NCBI GenBank assembly: GCA_964019415.1
Contig: OZ025879.1
Span: 2,918,794-2,982,793 of the forward strand
Length of the DNA: 64,000 nucleotides
From: Ianthella basta
Lineage: Eukaryota > Porifera > Demospongiae > Verongiida > Ianthellidae
Direction of reading: 5' to 3'
Below are positions 1 through 10,640 of the stretch, piece by piece; the first letter of the stretch is position 1; every line of letters starts with the position of its first letter. The translations under genes were made by a program, and so were the position numbers. Under the pieces are notes generated by a model. That model was not told the origin of the DNA and did no database searches. It was given only the letters and a program-made list of their open reading frames with translations.

Positions 1-1984
1 CTGAACTGATTATATGAAAATTTATAGAAATTTGTTCTGCATGGTATACCAATTGTACATTACATTTGTGTGTAAACCACAAAGCTTGCAGGCTATTAGC
101 AAGCTTCAGATTTTATGACATGTATCTGATTTGATATATTGTGTACCGTATTGCACTCAGCCACCTGCACATACATGACAACTGATGCATAATGTGCTGG
201 CAGATCTAGGCTATGTAAAAATGTACATAATCTGGAAATTTAGAAGCAAGCAACATAGAGCAGTATGCATCATTCAACAGGTTACTGTTGCATACAAGCT
301 AGTACAACAGATTAGCAGCTGCCACAGCACCAGCCTCCCTGGCAGTGAGGGCAACATGTGAGGGGACATAGGTATCCGGGCAAGTTGCATTCCATACCAG
401 GGCACGACCATACTTCTAGGGCATCACTGTTGCCGCATCTGGCCTCTTCCCATCCATATATGGGAAGAGGCCAGATGTGGCAGGATGGCCATATACGTGA
501 GATGCCTGCATGATGGCTCTAGGTGTGAAGGTACTTGGGCTGATGCCAAAGCGCTCTTGATTAGATCATTGATTGCCGCATGCCTTGAGTGGCGGCTTTG
601 ATGTTTCCTGCAGCTTAGGCCATGTAACCCAAGGTGGTCCACTTCCATACCACACTGGTGGCAGCGGTGTGGCTGACAAAGAGCAGAAAGCAGGCGAAGT
701 CCCACTGGCGCCACCCTCACCACATTGCCGTCGATGCGAAGACCGAGTGCCGACTTGGGAATGCCTGCAGCCATGTCCCTAAGTCCTTTCTCCTAGTTAC
801 TAGGAGGCAAGCTCTTGTTGTCAGCTATAATTTAAACTACCCAGAGGGTTTCTTTATATACGGAAGAATTGAGAGAATTATAAATAACTGATTAGCAAAC
901 CCACCACACTATGAAAACAGCCCCAACTGCAGACTGGGGTTTGGTTAGACCATAATCAGTGCAAGCTACAAGAGGATATATTCGGTACATAGACCCTCCC
1001 CGGCTCTCCGGCCTGCAGCTGTGCAATGCAGGTCACATTGGTGACATTGCACATTCTGTCAAAGTACAATTGTACCATCCGCACAATAAGCCTGCAAGGA
1101 TAGCTATAATTATAGGGTACTGTTGTTGGGGTTTACTACAAAATGAAGGTTCCAGGTGTAGATCTGTAGCTATATATGAATATAGAGCTATTATAGGTAC
1201 TTTAGTTCCAACTGTCAGCTGTGTGTGTGCATGTTAACGTTGCTTGTGTATGTGTGCTTATGATCATGAGTAGTGCATGGATGATGTGCATATCTATATA
1301 TGTCGTCCAGACGGCAATGTAGTACACTACCATCAGGAATGGACAGGGTGGAACATGTCCATTCACGACTATAGCTGGATATATAGCTCCAAGTTACGGT
1401 GGCCATTTTATAGTGGAACACGTGGTCTATACAATATAATCATAGCCTACCTCGTCCAATGTCACATAAACTTTTCTCCCGTATATAGAGAATCCCTCTG
1501 GATATTTTAAATTATATCTGGGGTTTGAAACAACCTAGTATATATGTTACACGCAAACCTCGAATCTGCGCAAAGCTGCAACCTCGGCCATGTGACTGGG
1601 AAGAACCTTGCCTTTACATTCTTAAAAGCACTGAGTAACGCACAGAGTAAAGCAGACCTCCTGAAATATCCTGGCACAGATCATGGGTGGGTATAGGATA
1701 TTCTACTAGTATATATAGAATTCTTAGAGGGATAAAACGCACCAAAGGGAAGAAGAGTATCCTAGTTCGTTTAACCCGGCCGAGGAGGATACCGGAAACT
1801 ATGACGGAACGGCTAGAGCATGCATATTCCTCGATCTTTGCATATGCATGCAGAGCTAAAATGCGGAACGGAAATTGGGCAACCGTGCGTGACCCACCCT
1901 GATGCTTTTGTTGGCCATTTTTCCTTTGTATAGAGTGTGACTAGCCACCTCCTTTCTGGTCGCATCATTAACCATTGCAAAGTA
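1..1984. other. Non-coding upstream stretch
   Basis: No coding region is supported here. Open frames are short, overlap on both strands, and lack conserved motifs or splice context. The only clear structure is the hairpin at 436-477, listed separately. AT-rich runs such as tatatat are scattered through it. Confidence 0.6.
436..477. repeat. Perfect 18-bp hairpin, 6-nt loop
   Basis: The left arm at 436-453 (CATCTGGCCTCTTCCCAT) is the exact reverse complement of 460-477, with a 6-nt loop CCATAT. It could be a transposon remnant or a structured RNA. Nothing around it decides which. Confidence 0.8.
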
Positions 1985-2002
1985 ATGGCGGACTCCTCAA
2001 AG
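1985..2002 (+). CDS. Tentative first coding exon of gene 1 (MADSSK)
   Basis: ATG at 1985 opens six codons (MADSSK) followed by gttagg, a usable but weak splice donor, leaving phase 0. The next candidate exon at 2836 enters in phase 0, so the two could join. Other family members also begin with very short first exons, which supports the idea. No promoter element was recognised. The call rests on phase agreement and gene position only. Confidence 0.3.
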
Positions 2003-2225
2003 GTTAGGAAGTTGAACTTTTAGCTTGAGTAGCAGTTTTACGAAGAGTACAGAGCGCACCCATGGCTAAGTTGTTATAGAGCGGCCCGAGGGTAAGTTGC
2101 AAGTGATAGGGAGATGGCCAGAAGCTCGAGTCTGAGACGTTAATGACCGAAAATCGCCGTATCCGAATACTATACATGATAGCCAGCTATAGATATAGGT
2201 CCTGGGGTTACCGTAGTGGTTCAAT

Positions 2226-2778
2226 CAGTGGCGGATCCAGGGGGGGGGGGCACTGGGGGCAATTGCCCCCCCCTTTTAGTCCCCTCCATTATAATTTCTA
2301 TTCCTTGAATACTCATCCAATAGTTGAGTTAGCTCAGGAATCATTCAGAACACTTTTATTTAGTAGTTTACTGCTTTTATAGCTTATTTTCAATTGACAC
2401 AGCAATTATTTAAGCCAAAATAACATCTCGCGAGCGTTAAGACGGCCATATTATTCAATCTGTGATGTCATAAAAATGGCCGCTTGATGCATAAAATTCT
2501 GTTTCATCCATTGCTATTGCTTCTTTTGCTACTATAGTGGTACTGCAGTAGCAGAAGTTGCACATTTAGGTGTATATTTAGTCTAAGGGAAGGATCAGAT
2601 AATGAATTGACAGAAAAATGACAGTTGCCAGGCTTAGCAAAGAGCCTGGAACTGTAGCTACTAAGAGTCTAAAAACCCATGTAAAATGCCCCTATTTTCA
2701 AAATTTCTCCGAGGGTGGATGCCCCCGGACCCCCCTACAGGCTGCCCCCCCCTTTACAAATTCCTAGATCCGCCACTG
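2226..2778. mobile_element. hAT-like non-autonomous TIR element
   Basis: The element starts CAGTGGCGGATCCAGG and ends CCTAGATCCGCCACTG, forming near-perfect terminal inverted repeats. TCAAT flanks both sides (2221-2225 and 2779-2783), a candidate 5-bp target duplication. Internal G/C runs lie near both ends. TIRs of this CAGTGGCG form are common in hAT-type elements, but hATs normally make 8-bp duplications, so the superfamily is uncertain. It has no coding capacity. Its right end lies 57 bp before the splice acceptor of the degenerate DD exon at 2836. Confidence 0.75.
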
Positions 2779-2835
2779 TCAATGTTGCTATACTGAAGCA
2801 TGCTTGAAGGCTTCCTCCTCTGTCCCATCCTGTAG

Positions 2836-3113
2836 AGTGGTAGCGCACCCACTACTAAAGACCTGATGGATGTGTCTCGTTGTCTGACTACTGATTGGAA
2901 GATGTTTGTTTGTGCGATCGACGTCCCTGACATCAAGATTGACTCTATTATAGAGCGGTACAGAGATGACCCGTGGGAAACAGAAGTATCAGTGTCTGTG
3001 CTACTGGTTGAATGACAAAGGAGATCAAGCAAGCTTCAAGCAGTTAATTGATGCTGCAAAGAAGAGTGGACAAGTGAAGTTGGCCAAGGAGATCGAAACA
3101 ATCTCAACACAAG
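2836..3113 (+). pseudogene. Degenerate Death-fold exon, 5' part of gene 1 locus
   Basis: After the acceptor (cctgtag) the frame reads TTKDLMDVSRCL, then DWKMFVCAIDVPDIKIDSII, a helical Death-fold pattern. A 1-nt frameshift near 2965-2975 moves the rest (QCLCYWLNDKGDQASFKQL) into another frame. The exon ends at CAAG|gtgtgc in phase 1, matching the phase-1 entry of the exon at 4692. The same domain, also damaged, recurs at 22559-22860. Either the allele or assembly has a single-base error, or this exon is dead and gene 1 starts further downstream. Confidence 0.55.
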
Positions 3114-4691
3114 GTGTGCTCGGTATGTAGGTAGCTACATTTCATGAAACTACACTGTACTGCTTGTTGATATGTGTGGTTTGAACACATTTTATTGTTT
3201 CTGTGGCTACACACATGTGATTTTGACTTTGCTATTAATTTTGTCAAAAATGTCACAACCAGTGCGAGGTACTACCATTCAGAACTTCTCGTCAGAACCA
3301 TTCATACACCTCATGATGTAGCAAATTGAGGATAAAACACTTCCCCTAGGGCAAATCTCTGATAAAATAGCCAGCAAGTACGCTAAATTGTACAATTTTC
3401 ATACAAATACAAGTGCCATTGGAAACATAACAAGTCATGATTATGTGAGTGTTCTGTATTAAACCGGCAATGGCTCTCCAGAGGCAAACAGCAAGTGCTA
3501 GGACAGATTTGCATCCAAGACATTGCTGCTATACACATAAACTAGCTGCAGTGGCCGCCTTCAGCAAGCTCTGTAGGAGGGTCCAGAGTATACTGTAAAA
3601 TACCAAGTAATGGGCTATCTATTACTAACTACTAACAATTATACTAACCTCGACATTTTGGCATGTCTGTGCTGTGTTCATTTTGTATAGTGATTATGTC
3701 GTTAAAAATGGGTATTTGCCCCACACTCCTTGGCAGCAGCTTATTCGCACACAACACCCTCTTTATATCGCATTTCGGCACATTCTGCATTGGATGGGAA
3801 TTTTGGTCCTGATTCGTGGACACTCGAGGAAACAACTGTTTGGGTTCCTCTTTTACATTGGCAGCATAGGAGCATGCCCGGAAAACCGTATATTTTCTCT
3901 GTAGATTCAAAATGGCGGACAGTCATTTGGAGTTTTTTTGCAGCACACTCCTTGGCAGCAGACTTGCATTCATAGTGGTCCCCCACTGCATGCTGATCGA
4001 TGCTGGTGCCTGGTCCCCTGACCTTCAGCAACTTGCGCTGGTGTATATAAATAATATATATAGCAATTCCATGTGGAGGATTTTGTACTGTGCCTTTTGT
4101 GGAATTACGTACATCTCACACATGCTGTGACCCCTTATAAAGTTCATATGATTGTATGATTCCCAATACCAGCTGGTGTCAATTTTCCCTTCCTTGCCTA
4201 CATTTTTTCTGAGGTAACTTACATTAGGCTTGGCATAGTTTCAACTGGCTTATCTATCTTACGTAAGAATAGAATAGGAGCACTGTACCATACTGATAAG
4301 TGGCTGCAGCAAGCAGTCCACCTATCAGATTAGTGGAACCTTGTCATCGTTCTGTACTGACCTGTTGTACATAGGTTCTAAGTGGCAGCAGTTAGCAGCA
4401 ATCTTGGTTTACCACTTATCTTTCTTACCAACGTCTAGTGCAGCCACAAGTGCTAGTGATAATCTTGTTTTACACAATGTTTGGCGATCATGCGTCTTCA
4501 ACATGAAATGGAGTAACATAATATAGTTAGGGCCTAAAGGCCTAAAGGTCCTAACCATGTATGACAATTTTATGCTTCGATTGTGTTTGATTGCACAATC
4601 CGAAAATTGTTCTCATGTTCATGGTAATACACAGTGTCACATGCTGCCTTAGCTTTAAAATGCTTTGTACTTACTCTCATTGCCACTACAG
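3114..4691. other. Presumed intron of gene 1, no recognised content
   Basis: Overlapping ORFs on both strands around 3644-4130 have no recognisable motif. No TIRs or tandem repeats were noticed. It would be an intron if the exons at 2836 and 4692 belong together. Confidence 0.4.
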
Positions 4692-4730
4692 GTAGTCAGC
4701 ATGAAGCAAAAGAACCGTTACCAAAACCGG
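4692..4730 (+). CDS. Gene 1 linker exon (phase 1-1, 13 codons)
   Basis: A 39-nt exon lies between ctacag and the strong donor gtgagc. Entered in phase 1 it reads SQHEAKEPLPKP with no stop and leaves in phase 1. That fits both the upstream degenerate DD exon (phase 1 out) and the large exon at 6398 (phase 1 in). Low-complexity charged/proline linkers of this kind also separate domains elsewhere in the family. It is too short to prove without transcript data. Confidence 0.5.
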
Positions 4731-5673
4731 GTGAGCATCTGCACACAAATAGTACTATAAATGCAGTGAAACCTTGCTAAATTGGTAAATTGTGGTGCTT
4801 TAGTGGCTCTTTGTGGCTAGGGAGGTTGGTTGTTTTAGAGAGGTGCCTGCCTAACACAGTGACCATCTTAGATAGCTTCCACTGTAATACTTTCTTGTCC
4901 TTCATCCTATATTTTACTAGTGCAATTGCCTGCAAAGCTCTAAGGTTTACTTCTAGTCACATGCCCATTGTGATGTCGTCAGACTCCCGGACACATGCAC
5001 ACCTCAGGTGGGGAACGCCGACCATGCAAGAGACACAAACTTCACAAAGACACACTGTAACACCACGACCACGCGGCAGACGGTAACTCACTTCACTGTA
5101 TACAACGCAAGCACAAGACAGATCATCAACTGAGCATGCGCAGACACACATGGTATAAAACTAACCATGCATATTATAAGATGACAGAATACACGTGAAT
5201 CAAACGTGAGCAATAGCACGTGGCCAATACTACACACATGCTAAAACACAAATCATGCATATACAGTACACCCATCATTGCTTCACTAGTCTTATGACAC
5301 ATTAGAAATCACCATTCGCTGGCTAAGAGCAATCCACTCTAATGCACACACATGAGGAAACCAAACCCTGTAGGTACCAATTAATATATTAATAGCACAT
5401 TCGTGTATCAAGGAGGAATTGTACATTTGTTTGGCTTCTGTGAAAGGCTGATGGTTACAAGCTTTTCATGGCTATTGCCTAAGTGATGCACCCACACGGG
5501 GAAGGATGAGGTACCATTGTGCGAAATGATTTGTGTGCAACGGAACTGTATAGTTGCGCTCTAATCTAGAAAGGAATGCAATAGCCTATATAGCTTGTAA
5601 CCATTGCTGAAATTAGAAATTGTATTAGCAGAGTTGGCAAAGACTTCTCATTATAGAGTGATTGGAGCCAATG

Positions 5674-6239
5674 CAGTCAGGCGTCGCGTGACCCCTCCTC
5701 ACGGAAGGGTCAGGTTAAGTCTAATACATTGACTTGTCCACACAGAATGCAATTATGCGCTGTGGAATGTAATTTCTGCGCTACATTATGCCTCGCTTGT
5801 GGCCGCAAGTACGTGCGACGGCTCGCGACACTTACCTGATCTTTCATAATAGCCGTCATAAGAGCGACAGCAAGGACTATCAATGTCCCTTCGACCGGCA
5901 ACACCAGGCCGAACACTGCCGGCGGGCATGCGTAGCACAGGCTCTTGCCGAAACCAGTCAGCAAAACAGCAAAAACATCCCTCACAGAAACGATGCCAGA
6001 CACCACCTGAAGTTGCTCTGGCTGCATGGTAGACTAACCAAGGCGCTGGATGGCTTCCGTCACAGCGTATAACACTCTCTGCTCTATGCTCTGGTCTGTT
6101 GCCATTTGCGGACACGCGAGCAATAAATATTTCACACTTTTTCTGCAGTCTGATTGGGCACGCAACCATTGTGACATGCTGCACAAGTCAATGTATTAGA
6201 CTTAACCTTCCGCGAGGAGGGTCACGCGACGCCTGACTA
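5674..6239. mobile_element. TIR element carrying a captured helicase exon
   Basis: About 60-bp terminal inverted repeats (AGTCAGGCGTCGCGTGACCC... at the left, its complement at the right) are flanked by a perfect 9-bp duplication GAGCCAATG (5665-5673 and 6240-6248). The 9-bp duplication fits Mutator-like elements, but no transposase is present. The inner region is mostly a RecQ-type helicase exon on the minus strand, so it resembles a Pack-type gene-capturing element. It sits in an intron of gene 1. Confidence 0.85.
5836..6105 (-). pseudogene. Captured first exon of a RecQ-like DNA helicase
   Basis: From ATG at 6105 the minus strand reads MATDQSIEQRVLYAV, then an in-frame TAG about 24 codons in, then QPEQLQVVSGIVSVRDVF, a Walker A stretch (TGFGKSLCYA) and TAIMKDQ. 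It ends at a canonical donor CAG|GTAAGT at 5835-5831. The order is that of helicase motifs 0, I and Ia in RecQ proteins, which unwind DNA 3'-5'. The later motifs, including the DEAH box, are absent. The stop and the lone exon show it is a fragment carried by the surrounding TIR element. Confidence 0.8.
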
Positions 6240-6397
6240 GAGCCAATGTTGGTGAAATTGGATATGCAAATATTTAAAGATGTACAGCATATAATTCAAC
6301 GTATAACTGAAACCATCTGCCTATATACTAATGACATACACAAGTCCTAATAGTCAGTGATATGATTGACAATACTTCGTTGTCATCTGTCACCCAG

Positions 6398-7299
6398 TCC
6401 TGCAAAGAAAACGGCATAGGTCATCAAGCCTGAGTTCAGAGGAGTTTGAGCTGCAACAGTACCATGTTAGGAAACAACTTCAGGACTACATGGCGATGAA
6501 GATGGATCTTTTGAAACAAGATATCTCTGACCTTCGATCTGAATCTGATCCCGATGTCATTATCAAGCTGCTGTACAGTAATGCCTTTCATGTCATCTCG
6601 GAGCTGCTGAAACCCCACCTTGAAGAGGTGAAAAAAGCAGCTGATAGATATTGCCAACTTGACCTTCATCAAACAAAGCTGACAATGGGAGAGACTGCTT
6701 CTGCTACATCGATTGAAGGACTCCTGAACCAGATGTCTGTGACAGGAAGGTGGGATAATACACGTTTCCTGAGGAAGGCTGTGCATGCTATCCCACCATC
6801 TGCACCTGAGCGAGGAGTTGCAGAAGCCATTCTGTCACACTACAACCTTCACTTGGTTGTTCATGAACGTGCTACATTGTTGAAGGAGCGCCTAGCCAAG
6901 AGAAAGGAGTCTGAAAACCCCAAAATTGAAGATGGAGGACGACTAGTGCCACTGGAGTTGACAGTGTCAAAAGACTTCAGTGCCATCACATGTGAGGATT
7001 GCCACCATCTTCAAGTTTGTATTCTCAGCACAGTGTATGGTATTCCAGAAGAGAGCATTGTCTGCCGTAATGCGGAGGAGCGTTGCAGCACAACCATCAC
7101 CTTCCTCATCCCCAGCCAATACAGTGTTGCAATCTTGCAGCACAACACTCAGTTGGACACGGTGTGGGTTCTCTTAGAACTGGACGTGATTGAAGTGGCC
7201 ATCCCAGAATTGTTCTCATTCCAGCCGTCTGTGGATTACTTTGTGAAACTGCTGAGAGAAAGCAGGACCTTTACCGTGGACCTCATTAGAGTGACAAAG
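6398..7299 (+). CDS. Gene 1 exon: N-terminal alpha/beta region, unnamed
   Basis: This 902-nt exon enters in phase 1 after cacccag, ends at ACAAAG|gtacat in phase 0, and is open throughout. It encodes about 300 residues. First comes a charged helical part (EEFELQQYHVRKQLQDY) with several amphipathic helices up to about residue 150. A basic linker follows (LLKERLAKRKESENPK), then an alpha/beta part of about 110 residues with alternating hydrophobic strands (GIPEESIVCR, TITFLIPSQY, VWVLLELDVI). I do not recognise the family. It lies directly before the Death domains, where ZU5/UPA or similar modules sit in other DD proteins, but it does not resemble them by eye. Confidence 0.85.
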
Positions 7300-7427
7300 G
7301 TACATAGTCCTGCCTGTGTTTCCAGTGTTTTAATGGTACATTGTAATAAGTGTTTGCTGAAATAGTTAATATTCACATAGAGTGCTTATATTACTTATAC
7401 ATTATGCATTATCAATTCATACTGTAG

Positions 7428-7469
7428 GTACTGCCATACCAGATGTACGTTTTGCTGGATTCAGATGTG
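7428..7469 (+). CDS. Gene 1 small exon (14 codons, phase 0-0)
   Basis: The 42-nt exon between actgtag and gtatgt reads VLPYQMYVLLDSDV. It continues the phase-0 frame of the previous exon and hands over in phase 0 to the exon at 7616. It extends the strand-rich region of the N-terminal module. Confidence 0.75.
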
Positions 7470-7615
7470 GTATGTTGATTTACTTCAATACACTAATGTT
7501 TCCGAACTAAAACTAAACTTGGCTATACTGACAAAGTCCTACCTTACCGCTGAAGTATTAATGAAGAACTGTATGTGTGCACCTTTTATATGATAGTATT
7601 TTATAATGTTTGCAG

Positions 7616-7673
7616 GAGCCACTGACACTGTTTGGCCTAACAGACCCAAGAAAAGTGGCTCCCACATGGGATG
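7616..7673 (+). CDS. Gene 1 small exon (phase 0-1)
   Basis: The 58-nt exon between tttgcag and the strong donor gtaggt reads EPLTLFGLTDPRKVAPTWD and leaves one base, G. That base completes the first codon of the DD exon at 11578. No stop occurs in this frame. It closes the N-terminal module before a 3.9-kb intron. Confidence 0.75.
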
Positions 7674-7689
7674 GTAGGTATATGTGAGC

Positions 7690-7805
7690 TCACATGTCTC
7701 TGTTTACTGCCGAGCCAAAAGGCGAGGCAAGTAATCGTGACGCGTTGTCGTCCCCCGTTTGTATATATGTATGTATGTATATCCGTCGCAGTCAACCCGA
7801 GACAC
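7690..7805. repeat. Dispersed repeat, copy 1
   Basis: A GCCGAGCCAAAAGGCGAGGC palindrome-like head leads into AAGTAATCGTGACGCGTTGTC, a TATGTATG run and GCAGTCAACCCGAG. The same order recurs at 16903-17082. It is a short dispersed element in two introns of gene 1; the class is unknown. Confidence 0.7.
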
Positions 7806-8059
7806 CTAGATTGCACAATAGCCCAGTGTTCTCTGCAGGGCTCACGACAACAAAACGCTCTGCTTGGCCACCATCGGCCACGAAACAGCTCAACACTCCA
7901 CGTAATCACTGCACCCTGCGTTCAGATTGTTGGTAACGTCATCCATTGCTTCAGCGAGGGCTACACGCCTGTTGGCCATTCCGCCATATTGACTGACGTC
8001 ATTTGCCCCGCGTGGCCGGGACCACTTCCACTGTTCACTCGGGTAAAGCGATAACGCGC

Positions 8060-8490
8060 ACTGTGTTAGCACAGCACGGATGGGCTTCCCTGCGCAGCTC
8101 CAAATAGGTAGGTGTCGATTGCCCAGCTGCTATCCAGTGCTTCGTCTGGCTTGCTATTCCTTCTTTCTGTCAGCCAGTGAAAGCAGATTACAGTTCTACT
8201 GCCCAAAATGTACTTGCCCTGGCTGAGTTATGCTCATGAACTGTACTTTACTGAAATAGCTAGCTATATACATTCAAGCGAGGCTGGTTGCATTTTAATG
8301 TATGCCCTAGTTACTTATTGAAACCACTTAACTTGTGCTGATGCCTGGGTATTGGCTAGTCAGCTCACATAGCTAGACCGCTTTCTCCCCTCTATTACTA
8401 TATTATGACATTGTACAGGATGGGAGAAAGGGTCTAGTGAACAGCCTATACTGTTTTTCAGAGCATGAAGCTAATTACATAACCACTTCT
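8060..8490. other. Intron of gene 1, no recognised content
   Basis: Intronic sequence between the dispersed repeat and the LINE. No exon with compatible phase was seen. Confidence 0.5.
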
Positions 8491-9129
8491 TTTGACAACA
8501 TGTCATTGCCTAAAATTATCATTCCATCTTTTCCTTGGCTGCCCTCTTCCTCTTCTTTCTTCCATTTCAGCTTGGTATACTCTCTTTACTAGCCTGTCTG
8601 GACCCATCTCTTCCAATGCTTCTCTCCATCTCCTTTGGCTGTTTTTCAATTTCTCAAGCACCCCTTCATGTTGTAACTCCTCCCTAATCTCCACATTTCT
8701 CACCCTGTCAACCCTTCTCTACGATTCGCCTTAACACATGCATTTCTGTTCCCTGGACTGCCGACTCTTGTTGTTTGTTTAGTACCCACGTTTCACTTCC
8801 ATATACATCAGTTTGGGTACTACAATGGCATTATATACTCTCAACTTTGTCCTCCTACTCAACTCCTTCCTCTTCCACACCGGTTCATTCAACACCCCTA
8901 TCACTCATGCCGCCTTCCCAATCCTACTCCTGATTTCATCTTCCATCCTTCCATCTCCACTTATCATCACTCCCGAATACTTCACTAATTCCACTGACTC
9001 CAACTTCCTGTCCCCAACTTCCACACAGCAATGTCCTCTCTCCTTCCCCACCTTCATTACTTCCGTCTTCTCCCAATTCATTTTCATATCCCACTTTGTC
9101 AATGCCTCATCCAATTTTGTTAGATTCAC

Positions 9130-9693
9130 TCATAGGGACTCTTCACTGTCTGCCGCCAACACCATGTCATCCGCAAAAAGCAAAAAATCAATATTCTCCT
9201 TTCCCAATCTCACACCTTCCTTGAAGCCTTCACTTGCTTCCTTTACAATGAAGTCCGAGAACACATTGAAAAGCCATGGTGTACAACCCTGCGCATGCCT
9301 TACCCCTTGTTCCACTTCAAACCACTCCGAATGCTTTTCCCCCACCTTCACTCTCACCTCACACTCCACATACAGGGACTGTATTGCTCTCACAAGCCCC
9401 TCTCCCACCTGTGCCTGTTTTAATGCCTCCCACAGCTTCACCCTATTCACTCTATCATACGCTTTCTCCAGATCAATAAACGCCATAAATAACTCTCTCC
9501 TCTTCTCAATTCCCTTCTCCATTACTTGCCTCAAGGTGAACACTTGGTCTATACAACCTCTCATTGCTCTAAACCCGCCTTTCTCTTTCATCACTCTCCC
9601 CTCTGTGCTCGCTCTTAACCTAATGTTCAATACTTTACCAAACCATTTCCCGGCCACACTCAGCAGACTTATTCCTCTGTAGTTACTGCACAT
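9130..9693 (-). pseudogene. LINE reverse transcriptase core fragment
   Basis: This open segment of 187 codons holds the RT fingers and palm: SNYRGISLLSVAGK, then RAMRGCIDQVFTLRQV, FIDLEKAYDRV and FLLFADDMVLAA with the two catalytic aspartates. It reads on into the 8905-9129 segment (KLDEALTKWDMKMNWEKTEV, the RT thumb region) after a break. The enzyme would copy its own RNA at a nicked target. The disrupted frames make activity unlikely. Confidence 0.85.
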
Positions 9694-9896
9694 TAGCCTG
9701 CATCCCTTCTTGTAGATGGGAATGACAACTGCTCTCCTTCAATCCCTTGGAGCCTTACCAAACCTCATCACCATATTGAACACCATTTGCTTCCACTTCA
9801 TTAAGCTTATTCCTCCTGCCTTCAACAACTCCACTTGAATCTCACACACACCTGACTTTTCCCATTCTTCATCTTTCTCAGCTCTCTCACCATTTA

Positions 9897-10511
9897 CTAT
9901 AGCTCAATCTCCTCAGTCTCTTCCGTCATGCTTACACCCACCCTACAGTTCTCCACATCTTCTCTTGTCCCTGAATACAGTCCTGTGAAGTACCTCTTCC
10001 ATCTATCTACGACCAACTCCTCCTTGCCCACTATTATTTCATCCTCATCCTTCACTCTTCTAAATACCTCTTCTCTTCCCCTACCTCCCAAGCGTCTCAC
10101 CTTCGACCAGAACCGCTTCTGCCCACCCTGTGCATCTGCTTCCAACTCTCTACCAAGGTCAATCCACTCTTCATTCTTAGCTCTCCTCACTACCCGCTTG
10201 GCCTCCCTCTTTGCTTCTACATATCTCTGCCTAGATTCATTCGTTGTCACTTCCAACATCTTTCTGTATGCTATTTTCTCTGCAGCCACAGCTTTCTTCA
10301 CTTCCTCGTTCCACCATTTTGTCTTTTTTGCACCTCTCTTCTTCCTACTTACTCTACACACTTCACTAGCCACCTCTACCACTGCCCCCTTCAATTCGTC
10401 CCAAGCCATCTCCACTGAACTCCCCTGACAGTTCCTGAATTTCTCTGTGATCTTTCTTTCAAATTCTTTTCTACATTTCATTTTCCCTAATTTCCTTACA
10501 CTCCACTCCAT
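9897..10511 (-). pseudogene. LINE linker region between endonuclease and RT
   Basis: A 204-residue highly basic, helical segment (KKRGAKKTKWWNEEVKKAV, then QKRFWSKVRRLGGR) ends in two adjacent stops (TAG TAA) just before the RT. This composition and position are typical of the region between endonuclease and reverse transcriptase in LINE ORF2. Confidence 0.75.
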
Positions 10512-10640
10512 GTCTCCTCACTTCTGGCCCTTTGTTTCTTGACTCCCTACAATCTTTTTTCATCACCAATAGCACTAAATAATGATCACTACCAGTTTCT
10601 GCCCCTCTCATAACCTTGGTATCCTTAACTTTAATACTTC

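Larger units (their letters stand above)
8495..10640 (-). mobile_element. 5'-truncated non-LTR retrotransposon (LINE)
   Basis: The minus strand carries, in order, the end of an AP-endonuclease domain (GSDHYLVLL near 10600), a basic linker, and a reverse transcriptase with NYRGISLLSV, AFIDLEKAYDRV and the catalytic FADDM. It finishes with a C-terminal tail RGRGQPRKRWNDN typical of LINE ORF2. Stops and frameshifts occur at about 9896, 9765 and 9129, so it is dead. The start lies inside the endonuclease domain, the usual outcome of incomplete target-primed reverse transcription. The clade was not assigned. It lies antisense in the 7674-11577 intron of gene 1. Confidence 0.9.

Noticed and set aside
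3644-4130. Overlapping ORFs of 72-96 codons on both strands
   Set aside because: Mutually overlapping in several frames with no conserved motif; probably chance or an old repeat.
8813-9682. 289-codon plus-strand ORF, Ser/Pro/Thr-rich
   Set aside because: It is the antisense shadow of the LINE reverse transcriptase on the minus strand, which carries the real motifs (FADDM, NYRGISLLS).
9928-10428. 166-codon plus-strand ORF
   Set aside because: Antisense shadow of the LINE linker region.
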